64,000 bases of DNA, taken from NCBI GenBank assembly GCA_023614405.1, contig CM042684.1, positions 532,440,682 through 532,504,681 of the forward strand. The letters run 5' to 3'. This DNA comes from Avena insularis. Taxonomy: Eukaryota; Streptophyta; Magnoliopsida; Poales; Poaceae. Positions 9,637-19,149 of this stretch are shown here, piece after piece. The stretch's first letter is position 1, and every line of letters starts with the position of its first letter. The notes below the pieces were generated by a model. That model saw only the letters and a program-made list of their open reading frames with translations. It was not told the origin of the DNA and ran no database searches. Position numbers and translations under genes: made by a program.

Positions 9637-12310
9637 TTATCTTACCTCAACCTTGATAGCAATGGTCCCAATCATAACAGTTTCAAATTTTTCTCTTGGT
9701 ATGGGACAATATATTTCTCCAACTTGAATGCCCTCAGCATGTTCAATTGAATTCAAACCATAAGTTCTTTCAATCTTCTTGGGGAAATAGACAGTATGTT
9801 CCTTGTCATTAACATTGAAGGTCACCTTTCCTTGATTACAATTGATAACAGCTCCTGTAGTATTAAGAAAAGGTCTCCCAAGAATAATAGACATATTATC
9901 ATCTTCAGGCATTTCAAGCACAACAAAGTCAGTTAATATCAAGCAATTATGAGCCACTTGAACAGGTACATCCTCACATATACCCACAAGAATAGTGGTA
10001 GATTTATCAGCCATTGCAAAGATATATCAGTTGGTATTAATTTTTCTAGTTGAAGTCTCTTATAGAGAGAGAAAGGCATAACACTAACTCCAGCTCCCAG
10101 ATCACACAAAGCAGTTCCAACATAACTGTTCTTAATAGAGCAAGGGATAGTTGGAATCCCTGGGTCTCCAAGTTTCTTAGGAACCTTACCATCGAACGAA
10201 TAATTAGAAAGCAAAGTAGAAATTTCTTCATTAGGGATCTTTCTTTTATTCGAGACAATATCCTTCATATACTTTGAGTAAGGAGGCAATTTAATAGCAT
10301 CAGTCAAAGGAATTTGCAAGAATAAAGGTTTCATCCACTCACAAAACTTATTATAGTGTTCATCTTCCTTTGACTTGTGTTTCTTATCAGGAAAAGACAT
10401 AGGTTTTTGGACCCAAGGTTCTCTTTCACTACCATGTTTCTTGGCAATAGAATCTTCTTTGCTGTATTTAGTATTCTTAGTGTGGTTTTCAGGTTCTTCT
10501 TCAACTTTTTCTTCATTAGGAACTTCATTTTCTTCATTACCACTTTCAGTTTCAGCATCAGAGATAGATATACTATTAGGATCTATAGCAGGTTCAAAGG
10601 GTTCTACAACAGTTTTATGCTTCCTTTTCCTTTTCTTGCGAGTAGAACCACTATTTTCAGCTTGTTGAGAATCCTGCTCAATTCTTTTGGGATGCCCCTC
10701 AGGATATAGAGGATCCTGGGTAGTAGCTCCACTTCTAGTTATAATTTCATAAGCATGTTTTTCTTTAGCAGCATTAACTAGCAAGTCGTCTTGTACTTTA
10801 ACGAGTTGATCTATTTGAGTTTGAACCATTTGAAAGTGTTTAACAATCATTTTAACATCATTAGAGGTTCTTTCCACAATATCTTTCAACTCAACAATAG
10901 CTCTAGTGTTTTCCATTAGATGATTTTGCACCTTTTTATTAAAGTTATCTTGCTTAACAATAAAGATATCGAATTCTTCTAAGCATTGATCAGGAGGTTT
11001 AGAGTAAGGGATATCACCTTCATCAAAGTGTTGGAGAGAGTGTACCTCACTAGTGGATGAGTAGGGAATAGGCTTACATAATTCTTCTATAGGAGATAAA
11101 TCCTTGACATCTGCAGCTTTAATTCCCTTCTCTTTAAGACATTTCTTAGCTTCCTTCATCACGTCATCATTTAATTCACTAACTCCCCTCTTCTTTGATG
11201 TTGGAATAGGCACCGGAATAGTGGTTCAGGTACAATTACTTCAGGTATAGCTTGTTTAGGAGGAGTCCAATCTTCATAATTCTTGCTTATTTTAGCCATT
11301 AATTCCTCAGCTTCCTTAGGAGTCCTATTCCTGAAAACACAATCAGCATAACTATCTAGGTATGTCCTAGATTCTTCAGTTAGTCCATTATAAAATATAT
11401 CAAGAAGCTCATTCTTAGGTAATGGGCTTCCAGCCTGTGCATGAATCAAATCACAAAACCTTGCCCAAGATTCGGGCAATACCTCTTTTTCTCCCTGTTT
11501 AAAATCAAAAAGTTCCTGCAAAATAGCATGTCTAGCACTAGGAGGAAAATATTTCTGCAGGAAAGTACTAATCAAACACTCAGGGCTATCAATAGATCCA
11601 AGAGGTAAATTACTAAACCAAGTTTTAGCTTCTCCTTTCAATGAAAAGGGGAAGATCTTGGCAACAAAGTAAGTACGCATCTTAATATCATCAGAAAACA
11701 AGCCACACATAGTAGAAAGTTCATTCATATGTGCTACCGCACTTTCATTCTTAGTCCCACAAAAAGGTTCTTTCTCGGCAATAGCTATGTAAGATAGATC
11801 GAGAGAGAAATCATAATCTTCATCTATAATGTTTATGGGAGAAGCAGCAAACTTAGCAGTAGGAGATAATTTGGGTCTGATAGTACGCCTCTCAAGGAGA
11901 CTCTTAGCAGCGCTCCTATCATGGGTGTTTTTACATTCTTTAATAAATTCATCGGTCATCTCAACATAACCATCTTCAATATCATAACTCTCACTAGACT
12001 CAGGTGAACTAACAGGTGTAGTAGTGTCTTCATTAGGAGTTTCAGTATTTCCAGCTATAGTTCTAGCAATCGTAGCATCTAGGAAAGGACCTAATGAACC
12101 ACTCTTATCAAGCACAGTAGAAGCAACATCATAAGCATCGGAAGTTTCAGATTCAGCAGTAGTAGCAGTGTGTGTAGCATGTGTATGTGGTGATGTAACG
12201 AGCTTACTTATAACAAACGGTGAATCAAGAGAAATAGAGGTGTTCAGAACCGTACATTTTCTTGTAGTGGATGGTAAAATAGGAACCTTGCCATCACGAG
12301 ACTTACCCAT
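9637..12310 (-). pseudogene. gag-protease of inner Athila-like element, frameshifted
   Basis: The ATG at 12310 opens a frame to 11171 that contains a retrotransposon gag domain (about residues 180-330: KGEAKTWFSNLPLGSI, FDFKQGEKEVLPESWARF). A one-base frame change near 11210 moves to 11213-9939, a charged Lys/Glu-rich stretch followed by the aspartic protease active site (DLGAGVSVMP). A second change near 10010 leads to 10014-9637 with the protease C-terminal motif (ILGRPFLNTTGA). There is no zinc knuckle that I can see. The gag protein would package RNA and the protease would process it; with two frameshifts this copy cannot make the full product. Nothing resembling pol follows. Confidence 0.85.
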
Positions 12311-12370
12311 GATGGATGGATAGCAGCGAACAATAGAGAATCCAAGTGAACTTGATAAATAAAGCTATGC

Positions 12371-12388
12371 TCCCCGGCAACGATGCCA
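12371..12388 (-). promoter_or_regulatory. Primer-binding site of inner element, tRNA-Asp type, two mismatches
   Basis: The plus strand reads TCCCCGGCAACGATGCCA, next to the inner 5' LTR (11-base gap). Plant tRNA-Asp ends TCCCCGGCAACGGCGCCA, so two bases differ. The related site at 14580 is perfect. Confidence 0.8.
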
Positions 12389-12399
12389 GAAAATAGTCT

Positions 12400-13791
12400 T
12401 GAAGACCCACAAGTATAGGGGGTGTATCGCAGTATTTTCGAGGGAAGTGAAACCCAATTTATTGATTCGACACAAGGGGAGCCAAAAGATATTTATAAGC
12501 CTTAACAGCTGAGTTGTCAATTCAGTTGCACCTAGAAACAATCTTGCTCACAACAGTTTATCAGTAGCAACAATTTTGTAGTAGGAATAGCAAAGTAACA
12601 GCAGTAGTAAAGTAAAGACATCAGTTGCAATAGCAGTAAACCGTAGAATTCGAGTGCGGTAGGCATAGGGATGGATGGACGGGCGTTGCATGGACAAGAC
12701 AATTCACATAGCAATCAGAACATAGGGCAATTGCAGATAAATAAGATAAAGCATCCAAGTACTAGATAATCCTAGGCATGTGTTTCATATATAGTCATAC
12801 GTGCTCGCAATGAGAACTTGCACAACATCTTTTGTCCTGCCAGCCCGTTTGCAACGGGGCCTCAAGGGAACTACTGGCAATTAAGGTGCTCCTTTTAATA
12901 GAGCACCGGAGCAAAGCATTAACACTCCATGAACACATGTGATCCCCACATCAAAGCCATTCCCTCCGGTTATCCCGATTTCTGTCACTTCGGGGCCATT
13001 GGTTCCGGACAACAACGTGTGTACATAACTTGCAGATAAGACCATAAACAATACTATCATAATGAATCAATAACATGTTCAGATCTGAAATCATGGCACT
13101 TAGGCCCTAGTTACAAGCATTAAGCATAACAAGTCGCAACAAAGTCATAAAGCACTAATAAAAGATACTAGGCACCATGCCCTAACAATCTGATGCCATT
13201 ACATGGACGATCTCATCCAATCCCTACCATCCCCATAGCCTACAACGGGGGATTACTCACTCATAGATGGGGGAAACATGGATGGTCGATGGAGAAGCGA
13301 TGGTGATGATGATGGCGATGATCTCCTCCAATTCCCCGTCCTGGCAGGGTGCCAGAACGGAGTTTCTGGTGCTGTTTCGTGGAATCTGGTGGTGGCGGCA
13401 GAGCGGAACTCCTTCTGGAAAAACGTCGCCCCCCGAAGTTTTTAGGTCAGAAGGCTCCTTATAGGCGAAGAGGGAGATCGAGGGGGTGCCTGGAGGGCCC
13501 ACACCATCCCCTGGCGCGGCCTGGCCTGGCCCGCGCCACCAGGTGGTGTGGCCACTCCCTGGCTCTTCTCCGTCTCGTATTCTGGCTCCTGGAGGCTTCG
13601 GGTGAAATATGATTTTTGGCATATTTTCCGGAATTTTTCTTGATAGTTGATTTTCTGCACAAAAAGTAGACACCAAGGCAATTCTGCTGAAAACAGCATC
13701 AGTCCGCATTAGTTGCATCCAAATCACACAAGTTTAGAGGAGAAACAATAGCAAAAGTGTTCGGAAAAGTAGATACGTTTTGGACGTATCA
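12400..13791 (-). repeat. 5' LTR of the inner element (LTR B)
   Basis: 1392 bp, colinear with LTR A. It ends at the primer-binding-site side in GGGTCTTCA instead of GGGTCATCA, and begins TGATACGTCCAAAACG at 13791. A CCTATAAGG box lies at 13457-13465. Confidence 0.9.
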
Positions 13792-13796
13792 CTAAT
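13792..13796. repeat. Target-site duplication CTAAT (right)
   Basis: Direct copy of the CTAAT at 4072-4076. It marks the right border of the inner element within the ORF of the outer one. Confidence 0.9.
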
Positions 13797-14087
13797 CCAT
13801 TCTTCCTCCTTTTGTTCATCACTCTCCTCCTCTTTTTCATCTAATGAGCTTTCAGGTTCATCAATTTCTTCTTCCATAGGATCCTTCAAGGCATTAGTCT
13901 CTTCCATTTGTGGAAAGCATCTATTAATATATTCAAGAATATAGCCATTTTCTTCCTTGTAATTATCAAAGCAAAATCTAAGTATATCATAAAGCTCATA
14001 TTTATAAGGTGAATCATCAATATTTTCAAGCAAACTAGCAAGTTCAAATGCACCCTTCCAAGGAATAAATTCTTCAATTTGTTCCAC
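13797..14087 (-). pseudogene. Unknown ORF of outer element, 5' part
   Basis: The ATG at 14087 starts a minus-strand frame (MEQIEEFIPWKGAFELASL...) of about 97 codons up to the insertion point. The second half is acidic (Glu/Asp-rich). The frame is continuous with that at 4076-3642 when one copy of CTAAT is counted, giving about 240 residues in all. I do not recognise a domain. It lies where gag would start in a normal element, about 490 bp after the primer-binding site, so it replaces or precedes gag. Confidence 0.6.
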
Positions 14088-14579
14088 ATCATAAAAGTCA
14101 TAATTTCCTTTAACATAAGAAGATATGGTAACATTATCATTATACTCACATTAAAAAGGGAGGTGTTTATACCTCTTACAGCAATAAGATTTATCAAAGC
14201 AATAAGTAACATTATAAGTAGAGTACACGTTTCTAGCAATGGTATACAATTTATCAATTTGTTCTCATAAGTGTTTCCCTTTTTGTGACAAGCGGTGTTC
14301 CTTATAATAATATTTTTGATCTTCCGTGAATCCACCTTGCCAATAAGATTCAGTTTCAAAGAAATCAACCATTGATAGAAAGCATGATAAAGCAAGACAA
14401 TAACAGACCAACAAAAATAACAACTAGAGTAGGAACTATTTTTTTGTATTTTTGATAAAGAAACAAGCAAGCAAAGTGGAAATAAGCTAAGCAAAACAAA
14501 AATAACAAAGTAAAGAGATTGGTTATGATTATGCTTGAACAATAGTGATTCCAAGTGAACTTGATAAATAAAGCTATGC
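14088..14579 (-). other. 5' leader of the outer element
   Basis: A/T-rich leader between the primer-binding site and the ORF start. Frames read across it are low-complexity and unsupported. Confidence 0.5.
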
Positions 14580-14597
14580 TCCCCGGCAACGGCGCCA
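14580..14597 (-). promoter_or_regulatory. Primer-binding site of outer element, perfect tRNA-Asp match
   Basis: The plus strand TCCCCGGCAACGGCGCCA equals the 3' end of plant tRNA-Asp including CCA, as I know it. It lies 11 bases from the LTR start at 14609. It is not itself a tRNA gene: no cloverleaf precedes it. Confidence 0.85.
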
Positions 14598-14608
14598 GAA
14601 AATAGTCT

Positions 14609-16005
14609 TGATGACCCACAAATATAGGGGGTGTATCGCAGTATTTTCGAGGGAAGTGAAACCCAATTTATTGATTCGACACAAGAGGAGCCAAAGAATA
14701 TTTATAAGCCTTAACAACTGAGTTGTCAATTCAGCTGCACCTGGAAACACTCTTGCTCACAACAGTTTATCAGTAGCAACAGTTTTGTAGTAGGAATAGT
14801 AAAGTAACAGCAGTAGTAAAGTAAAGACAGTAGTAACTATAGCAGTAAACAGTAGGATTCAAGTATGGTAGGCATAGGGATAGATGGACGGGCGTTGCAT
14901 GGACAAGTCAATTCACATAGCAATCAGAATATAAGGCAATTGCAGATAAATAAGATAAAGCATCCAAGTACTAGATAATCCTAGGCATGTGTTCCACATA
15001 TAGTCATACGTGCTCGCAATGAGAACTTGCACAACATCTTTTGTCCTGCCAGCCCGTTTGCAGCGGGGTCTTAAGGGAACTACTGGCAATTAATATGCTC
15101 CTTTTAATAGAGCACCGGAGCAAAGCATTAACACTCTGTGAACACATGTAATCCTCACATCAAAGCCATTTCCTTCGGTTATCCCGATTTCTGTCACTTC
15201 GGGGCCATTGGTTCCGGACAACAACGTGTGTATACAACTTGCAGGTAAGACCATAAACAATACTATCATAATGAATCAATAACATGTTCAGATTTGAAAT
15301 CATGGCACTCGGACCCTAGTGACAAGCATTAAGCATAACAAGTCGCAACAAAGTCATAAAGCACTAATAGAAGATACTAGGCACCATGCCCTAACAATCT
15401 GATGCCATTAAATGAATGATCTCATCCAATCCCTACCATCCCCATAGCCTACAGTGGGGATTACTCACTCATAGATGGGGGAAACATGGCTGGTCGATGG
15501 AGACGCGATGGTGATGATGATGGCGATGATCTCCTCCAATTCCCCGTCCTGGCAGGATGCTAGAACGGAGTTTCTGGTGCTGTTTCATGGAATCTGGTGG
15601 TGGCGGTGGAGTGGAACTCCTTTTGGAAAAACGTCGACCCCCCTGAGTTTTTAGGTCAGAAGGCATCTTATAGGCGAAGAGGGAGACCGAGGGGGTGTCT
15701 GGGGCGGCCAGACCACCCCCTGGCGCGCTGTGTGGTGGCTGGGCCCCAGCCTACATCTGGCGTCAGGTGTCCCTCGGTAAAATAGTGACTTTGGCTTTTG
15801 TCCCGTCCAATTTCGAGAATATTCATTTTCTGACTTTCCTGGAACCAAAAACAGCAGAAAACTGGCAGCTGGCACTGTGGCTCTTGTTAATAGGTTAGTC
15901 TAAGAAATCATATAAAAAATACTTCAAAGTGTGGACAAAACATAAGAAAGTAGAAAAAACCAAGCATGGAACATCAAAAATTATAGATACGTTTGCAACG
16001 TATCA
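14609..16005 (-). repeat. 5' LTR of outer element (LTR C) with a different U3
   Basis: 1397 bp. From 14609 to about 15700 it aligns base for base with LTRs A and B. From about 15715 to 16005 the sequence is unrelated except for the terminal TGATACGT...ACGTATC palindrome. On the minus strand this unrelated part is the U3, so the promoter region differs while R/U5 is shared. A TATA-like CCTATAA box (15668-15674) lies on the shared side, close to the switch. Confidence 0.85.
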
Positions 16006-16445
16006 GCCATCGCAGTGGTTATTTAGAGATGAACTTATTACCTGGCTCAAGAAAGCGGCTGCCCACGAGTTTTGTATTGAATATCTTATAATGAAACTCT
16101 CTCCACACATGTCATGATACAAGAAATAGGTTATTATAATTATGATTAATTACAACATGCTAGTGGTTCATCCTACATCCCCGAGAATGCTTTAGCCTTA
16201 TTGTGTTCAAACACCATTTCTAACGCTTTAGTTACGTGTTTTCTTTTACTTGTTTTAATTACTTTTCCGCATTTAACCAAAAATCTTTCAAACACCCTTT
16301 ATTTGAAATCAAAGGTAACTTACAAGTATCCTTTGGATGACAATGACAAGGGACATAAAGATTTTAACCAAATATCTCTATGTGGGTTCGATATTTTTAT
16401 TTCGAAACTAGCTATAATCGATCTATGCATTTGCAGTCATCATGG
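16006..16445. other. No gene seen
   Basis: A/T-rich sequence flanking the outer element. If the outer element is complete, the GCCAT at 16006-16010 should recur next to its missing 3' LTR. I see no supported ORF. Confidence 0.4.
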
Positions 16446-17415
16446 ATCTGAAGGCTGTTGAGAAGAACGTTACGAAGAACTACATTGATGTTGTTATTGA
16501 GGATGATATAGTTGGAGGTTGACTGGTATTTACGGTGAGCCTAGTTGGGGCCAAAAACACATTATGTGGGATGCTCTACGGTCCCTTCATGGCCATATGA
16601 GTATGCCCTGGCTAGTGTTAGGGGATTTCAATGAAAGTTTGGTCAATTATGAGAAAGAAGGAGAGCGCCCGAGACCTCAACAGGCTATGCAAGCGTTCCA
16701 TGATGCTTTAGTGGACTATGAATTAGAGGACATGGGCTATGTAGTAGATTTTTTTATGTTGAGGAGAGGAAAGCTTCACGAGAGGTTGGACATGGGTGTT
16801 ATCAATGATCCATGGAATAATTTGTTTCCTCATGAAGCCTGATAAATAATGAATCCACAAGGTCGTATCATCGGTCTTTAGTAGTTGACACATAATACTT
16901 AACTAGCTCCCACGCAAATCTGAGTGGGCCGAAAGCATTCGAGACACGTTGGTTTAAGGAGGATACAGAGGAAGAAATGGTTAGAGCAGCTTGGAAAAGA
17001 GCAAAAGAAAGAGGTGAAGATCCCATGTTGATGCACAAGGTACATGATGTGCATGTTGAGTTGCATAAATGGGATAAAGAAACTTTAAAGGGTCCCGCTA
17101 GGAAACTTATGGAGTTAAAGGATGACTTAGAGCAGCTAAGGAGTGGGCGATGACAGACACGGCCCTGGTGGAACAACAAGAAACCGAACTTCAAATTGAG
17201 TTAACTTTGGATAAGGAGGAGATTTTTTGGGCCCAGAGGGCTCGGGAAAATTGGTTAAATCATGGTGACAAGAATACGAATTTCTTCATAAATATGCATT
17301 AAAGAGAAAGAAGCAAAATACGGTTGAAAGTATTGTTGATGATAATGGAATCTGACACGAAGATAGATATGCTATGTGCGATGTGGTGCATCACTACCTT
17401 GAGGAACTATTTACT
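16446..17415 (+). pseudogene. L1-type LINE fragment: C-terminal endonuclease and linker
   Basis: The frame reads LTGIYGEPSWGQKH, then PWLVLGDFNESL (the GDFN motif of the apurinic endonuclease) and GKLHERLDMGVIN. A second part contains FKEDTEEEMVRAAWKRAKE and ENWLNHGDKNTNFF, the linker that precedes reverse transcriptase in plant L1 ORF2. Frame changes and stops interrupt it (for example near 16765 and 17150). It breaks off near 17415 before any reverse-transcriptase motif. A related 5' portion of such a LINE lies at 22140-23650. Confidence 0.75.
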
Positions 17416-17429
17416 TCAGAAAATTCCAG

Positions 17430-17700
17430 ATCAAGCGGCCAGGAGAGGCTCTACTTTACAGCACCTTGGCACCACCGCATAATCCGACACCGACCTTATT
17501 TGCGGAGACAAAAACTCCTCTCTCGTCGGGATGCTCCAACCAGAGGAGCAACAACCGCAATAAGATGAGTCCTACTCCCTGGCCACCAAGTTCCCGTGTC
17601 CTGCTCCAAAATTCCCCTAGGAGAATACTCCTACATGCAGCAAACCTACATCTATGACCGACACCTCCCCTTCACATTCCCTTGCTGGCGACATTGATAG
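17430..17700 (+). repeat. Duplicated segment V, copy 1 (gene-like, GC-rich)
   Basis: About 270 bp that align with 23905-24170: both contain GGCCAGGAGAGGCTC or GGGCAGGAGAGGCTC, CTTATTTGCGGAGACA and ATGCTCCAACCAGAGGAG. The composition is codon-like, but each copy has stops and indels. I cannot name the source gene. Confidence 0.6.
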
Positions 17701-17980
17701 AGAGGCTTTGGTTTGGCTCGGAGCATAACAAGAGCTTCTCAACTATCGTAGCAGGGAGAGAGAAAGAAAGAGGAAGAATGAGGCGCCCAGATGGCTTAGT
17801 GATAAATGATAATTCTTTGGTCCTTACATTTTGTACACATAACATTAAACTATAAAGTGAACCTTTAAATGTTTTTAAAATACTACTCCATCTATCCACG
17901 GATAAGTGTACTTATATATTGTTCTAAGTCACACTTATTTAATTTTGACCAATTTTATAAAAAAGAAAATATTTTTTCTA

Positions 17981-19000
17981 GAATACACCCTAAAAGATGT
18001 ATTAATTCTATGAAAGGAGTGCTAGACGACACACAACGTCGTAGAGCAGCAAGTTTGCTACCAATCAGAGGTGACAGCTCCTCGATACAAGGGGTCCTAA
18101 TCTCTTCCATCCGCGCACGAGGCCAAGGCAGTGAAAAGCTAAAACTATCGCTCTTAAAAATACCCGCTAAGTGTCACCTATCAAAGTCTTGAACAATCCT
18201 TGTTCTGATCATTGCAGCCGTCGGCGCGGCTTAATTGAAAACTATGTCATTCTGGTGCCTCTAGATGCACCAGAAGACCAGGATGAGCGTCGTCCACATA
18301 CCCTGGTGATTAGCCACAAGACAAGTCCTAGTCCACCAGTGAATCATCTTGGTATCCAAGTTGGACTGCCAGTCCGGTTGGTCCCAATGCTACAGGGCCC
18401 AATCCTGGACCTCTTTAGATACCAGGCGGGCAAGCCGCTTGGGTGAACCATATGACAACGTTGAAGCCTATCAGCCGTCCAACATATGTTCTTGGAGATA
18501 AGCCACACGAAGAAATTACAACTATAATGTGCTTACACTTTTTAGATCTGATTTGTGACTTGAGCAAAGGTGGTGCCCACCCCAAAGAAGGCGTTATAGG
18601 ATGAGCTTGCGGAGTACAAGCCATCACTGGTCCATCGCCACACAAACTTGTCCTCCCTGTCTAGCAAGAACCGAACGCTCGCAAGCACCTGCCGGAGAAG
18701 GAAGAACTCAGCCAACGCCTCAGGACCAAGGTCCAGACCCTAATCCAAAATCCACGCTCCCTAAAGGTCGTCCTTGACTATCCGTGCGTTCGCCTGTCTC
18801 GCCTTCACTTTGGCCGCAAGGGTAGGGGAAATGTAGGTCACCCTAGCCCCATTTAGTCCAAATTCCTTCCAGAGCTTCACGCGCTCCCATTGCCAACGAT
18901 GAAGCATGTGGTAGCCTCAAAGATAGCTGTGCTAATGGGGGTACTTGGAGGTTGAACTCGGCCCACAGCCTAGTGGGGTCAGCTTGCTATAGCCACCTCC
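17981..19000 (-). pseudogene. 5'-truncated L1 LINE, C-terminal ORF2 and 3' end
   Basis: On the minus strand, 18980 down to 18540 reads as ORF2 C-terminal sequence (LLDREDKFVWRWTSDGLYSA, the stretch before the zf-RVT region). Further on comes NICWTADRLQR, also typical. Stops and frame changes show decay. It ends at a hairpin (17982-18003) and a short A-rich tail inside the MITE. Confidence 0.65.
17982..18003 (-). other. 3'-terminal hairpin of the truncated LINE
   Basis: Minus strand AATACATC, loop TTTTAG, GGTGTATT: eight pairs including one G-T. It sits at the 3' end of the LINE just before an A-rich tail. The larger LINE has the same architecture at 41307-41328. Confidence 0.65.
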
Positions 19001-19149
19001 ATTGGTCTTAAAATATATTTTCATAATCTACCATCTACCAATTTGACACCATATATGTTGGTACACTGGTTTGTATAAGGTTAGTCAAATTTAAATAAAG
19101 TTGACTTAGGAGAAAGCTATAAATACACTTATTCGCGGACGGAGGGAGT

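Larger units (their letters stand above)
4077..13791 (-). mobile_element. Inner Athila-like (Sabrina/WHAM-like) Gypsy element lacking pol
   Basis: Two LTRs (4077-5461 and 12400-13791) in the same orientation flank an internal region bounded by a primer-binding site (12371-12388) and a purine tract (5462-5475). A CTAAT target duplication lies on both sides. In transcription order it holds a gag-protease pseudogene (12310-9637) and, after about 850 bp of spacer, an accessory ORF (8783-7677), then a long 3' untranslated region. No reverse transcriptase, RNase H or integrase motif is seen and the gap is too short to hold them. The element is non-autonomous. The two LTRs differ by scattered substitutions and small indels, so the insertion is not very recent. 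Confidence 0.85.
2763..16005 (-). mobile_element. Outer Athila-like element, interrupted and left-truncated by nesting
   Basis: Its 5' LTR is 14609-16005 and its primer-binding site 14580-14597, so it reads right to left. Internal sequence runs from 14579 down to 13797, is interrupted by the inner element (4077-13791), and resumes at 4071-4076 down to 2763. There it is cut by the plus-strand Gypsy element. The 3' LTR is not in the window and probably lies beyond that insertion. The only coding stretch seen is one ORF of unknown function, with no gag or pol. It therefore looks non-autonomous, though its 3' half is not visible. Confidence 0.7.
17886..19148 (+). mobile_element. Stowaway-like MITE split by a LINE fragment
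   Basis: The left end is CTCCATCTATCCACGGATAA after TA, and the right end TTCGCGGACGGAGGGAG before TA (19149-19150). The two halves of a roughly 240-bp MITE are separated by about 1 kb of minus-strand LINE sequence (17981-19000). The uninterrupted relative at 24214-24459 confirms the reconstruction. Confidence 0.65.

Noticed and set aside
12532..12714. Small Cys/Leu-rich minus-strand ORF inside LTR B (also in LTR A at 4231-4428)
   Set aside because: The two LTRs differ in length and sequence of this frame, and it has no start context or domain. It is LTR sequence.
14580..14597. Possible tRNA-Asp gene
   Set aside because: Only the 3' 18 bases match and no cloverleaf precedes them. It is a primer-binding site next to an LTR.
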